Assembly: GCA_029783825.1 (NCBI GenBank)
Contig: JAREIK010001718.1
Location: 1,813,898 to 1,877,897, forward strand
Reading direction: 5' to 3'
DNA: 64,000 nt
Source of the DNA: Sapria himalayana
Taxonomy: Eukaryota; Streptophyta; Magnoliopsida; Malpighiales; Rafflesiaceae
A program made the position numbers and the translations under genes. The stretch's first letter is position 1. Each line of letters opens with the position of its first letter. Shown here in pieces: positions 61,531 through 64,000 of this stretch. The notes under the pieces are model-generated. The model was not told the DNA's origin. It did no database searches and saw only the letters and a list, made by a program, of their open reading frames with translations.

Positions 61531-61899
61531 CAAATAGGCTATGAATTCCTTCCTATCATTACATGTGAGTGTGGTTCTGAGCTTACCTACTACTATACAA
61601 CATGAAAACATGCACACAACAACCATAAAAAAATCTTAATTTTAATTCTAAATAAACACCTCTTTCTTTAGTAACCAAACTACAATATAATCCAAAAACA
61701 AAAATTTATTAATAATGCATTCATCACATGAAATAAAATATACCAGCCCTGAACCTTAATTTAGCTTTACATCATGGAGGAATTCATATGAAATAATTTA
61801 AAGGATATCTCATGAAATTTTGGGATCCAAAAAATAGCCCTCAAAATTTATAGGATCAAATCCTGTAACAAAAAATTATCATTAAAGTTCCTTGGATCT

Positions 61900-63180
61900 A
61901 CCCCTAGGTGGGAGTTGAAATTCACACACCCCTTAGAGTTTATGCTTATGTCTTCCATCACCTCTTGCTGGTTGATCTTTTCTAGGTTTTTGGGAGAATT
62001 TTTGCTCCCAAACCCTTAGATTTTTCTTCTTCATCTCATGCCATCCCTATTTTTTTACTTTCCAAATTTTCACTATTATACTTGAATGGCTAGGTGTGAT
62101 TTTTAAGCAGGAAGTTGCAGTGTTATCGAATGTTGTAGCTTTGGTCTCTTTCACTTTAGATTGTTGTGGCACGGAGAATAACCTTGACTTTTGTATTTTT
62201 TTTCTATAAAACAAAGTTGAGGTGGTAAGAATGAGTCATGAGTAGTGGATGTCAATGACTTTAATCATTTCTTAAGAGTAAAAAGTCTTGATTTTAAAAA
62301 TGGTCATAGCTTAAATAAATACTCTTTGGAACTATATATAATTAAAAGACATGATAGTGGAGAAGTGTCTTAACTTTTGTCTTAGTCATGGTGGATATGT
62401 GATGAAAAAGTCATTGTACAAAAGGATATCATGATTTTAGTACCAATGAGGTATTTGCTTGCTATGATATAAAATTAATATCATAGTCATAAAAATTATA
62501 ATGATCTAGTGTGACTGAGACTCTAAGAAAGTTCCACAACCAAAAAAATATCTTGAGTAGTAAAATGATTTTGTCAATGAGGTGATAGAGTTGTGTCATA
62601 TGAAGATTTCGATGACTATCTGTGTAGAGCTTCAGCTAAGAATGGATGCCAAAATTATTCTATAAGTTCATAGAGGTGTACCAAAGTCATAATACAAAGA
62701 ATGTTATGATTTTCCTTGACTTTCTACTCCTTCCATACGCAAAGATTCTACCTTGTCTCACATCTCACACAAAAAATTATCCAATTTTACAACTATTTAA
62801 TATAATATATTAAAAATATAATAACATGAAATAATTCTATTTAAAGCTATTTTTCATGCAAATATATCATGCATAACCACCAAAATAACTAGAATTATCT
62901 TTTATGTGGCATACCAACCAAAATTGCATTCTAAAATAATTGTTTGTTCCTCAAGAATAAATCTCACTCTATAAAAAGTATAACTTTCCATTCATCATGT
63001 ATATTTATTTGCTATGACTAGGTTTGAGTGTCATAGTGTGTCTAGATGATGGAGTTATTTCTCTTTGTGGATATGTAAATGGGTCATGGGGGGGTTTGAG
63101 TTTCGTAACTAAATATGTGGGTGCAAAACTTGTGCAAAATAATTTGTGTGAGTGAATACATTTATTTCATTAGACCATGC
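61900..63180 (-). repeat. LTR-like repeat, family R, inverted copy 7
   Basis: The complement of 62400-62560 reads 'actatgatattaattttatatcatagcaagcaaatacctcattggtact', the counterpart of 31790-31850 ('catgacattaatttttcatcatgataggcaagtacctcactagaact'). The copy is therefore inverted relative to the others. Limits are approximate. Confidence 0.5.
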
Positions 63181-63560
63181 AAGAAAAAAAAAATTCTTAA
63201 GCCATCTCTTAAGTAGCACAATATTTAATGTTCATAACTAGATCATAAACAAATTGTTACCTCCATCAATGATCCTAGATTTCTAGGCTAGCTTCATTAT
63301 ATAAAATCTCAAATCTTCTTTTCTTTATGAACTTTCTTTTAGCATTGAATCAATTTCTATAATTTCTTTTTCATTGATTCTTCCTTTTCTTTCTTTTTCA
63401 CAAGATGCCACATCTTTTTAGATCACCATAGCTTCATTGTTCTTGGATGCTGTGATTTTTCTGGACTACAATGGTTTTTTGTTAAGCTACAAAGTCATGG
63501 CACTAAAGTTTTCTATAGCTTCTATACCTCCAAAGTGACGACACTGGTTGTAACAAATGG

Positions 63561-63892
63561 TTGGCCGACTAAATCTTAGTCATCTGCAAGCCCATTTGAG
63601 TGTTAACTAGTTATCCAGCACAACCGAGCATACTCATACTATCTACTTTGCCCGTTATAGTGCATGGTTTTATTGGATCATAACTTATTTCTACCTACCA
63701 TGTTGCATTCCATAAAATGTATTTTAAAAATGGCCGGGCCCACTCAATCTTAGTCCTCGAGAAGGCCCATCCAAGTGTGAACTAGTTGCCCAGCCTCACT
63801 GGATATACTCATATTATTTGCTTTGCCTGTTGTGGTACATAGTTTTACACATGGGTCATGACTTACTTTATACCTCCTATGTCGCATCTCTT
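63561..63892. repeat. Tandem pair of about 155-165 bp (SINE-like body)
   Basis: 63561-63712 and 63730-63892 align ('ggccgactaaatcttagtcatctgcaagcccatttgagtgttaactagttatccagc' against 'ggccgggcccactcaatcttagtcctcgagaaggcccatccaagtgtgaactagttgcccagc'), at roughly three quarters identity by eye. They are GC-richer than their surroundings. Confidence 0.75.
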
Positions 63893-64000
63893 ATGATTTG
63901 AACTTGAGATCTCTAGCATAAGGTTCCAAATGATAATAATAGAATACCAATTGGCCTATAGCTCAATTGATATTCTATAGTTGAACCTTATGTTGGAGGT
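63893..64000 (-). repeat. tRNA-like SINE head, with an inverted second head at the edge
   Basis: On the minus strand, A-box-like taggccaattgg (63958-63947) and B-box-like agttcaaatc (63904-63895) are spaced about as in a tRNA-derived SINE promoter. The + strand from 63954 contains a second A-box-like 'tatagctcaattgat' followed by 'tatagttgaaccttatg', an inverted partner. Its B box would lie beyond the window. Confidence 0.4.

Noticed and set aside
1..64000. Endogenous viral sequence (pararetrovirus, geminivirus)
   Set aside because: I looked for movement-protein, coat-protein, replication-protein and reverse-transcriptase signatures and saw none; all recognised retroelement pieces are gag or protease of LTR retrotransposons.

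Overview
This 64-kb window is AT-rich plant nuclear DNA made almost entirely of transposable elements and gene fragments carried by them. The plant signs are En/Spm (CACTA) transposases with plant-type accessory domains, a BED-finger hAT element, decayed LTR retrotransposons, a shaggy/GSK3-like kinase copy and an AP-5 beta-subunit-like copy. An angiosperm, perhaps a monocot, fits best, but the species cannot be fixed from the sequence. I see no intact host gene, no rRNA or tRNA gene and nothing prokaryotic.

Left part (1-24.7 kb): a nest of insertions. A degenerate LTR-like repeat (about 1.3-3.9 kb) is followed by a decayed Ty3/gypsy gag (about 4.0-5.2 kb), which is cut by a CACTA element, here called C (from about 5174). 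C's minus-strand transposase gene is split by a second CACTA-family element, A (about 9763-22302). A 212-bp piece of C is present on both sides of A, and the left junction carries two nested palindromes. A has no transposase of its own. Between its terminal arrays lie an intronless copy of a group III GSK3/shaggy kinase (12488-17664, with its leader) and, convergent to it, the first part of an AP-5 complex beta-subunit gene (19806-18580, minus). The kinase copy is interrupted in codon 28 by a 3,744-bp hAT transposon (12570-16313) with perfect 20-bp terminal inverted repeats, an 8-bp target duplication GGGGAAGA and a transposase broken by one frameshift. The order of events is therefore gypsy, then CACTA C, then CACTA A with its cargo, then hAT.

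Middle (24.7-36.7 kb): little-recognised AT-rich DNA, a decayed hAT transposase (28.0-30.2 kb) that hosts a 786-bp non-autonomous hAT with TSD TTTAAATA, then copies of a dispersed LTR-like repeat (family R) with decayed internal DNA.

Right part (36.7-64 kb): CACTA element B (36676-48497), inserted in an R repeat, is an autonomous-type relative of A. It has three tandem 1.1-1.3-kb units, each holding a GC-rich triplet-repeat block, a minus-strand Transposase_24-type gene, a minus-strand tnp2 gene with DUF4218 and DUF4216 regions, and a CACTA right terminus. All its coding regions are damaged. Beyond it are a Ty1/copia gag-protease remnant, further R copies (one inverted), a 57-bp tandem repeat, and SINE-like sequences at the right edge.

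No operon or pathway is encoded. Points of interest are the gene cargo of element A, the unusual A/C junctions, the triplet-repeat units shared by A and B, and the young hAT insertion with strong palindromes.
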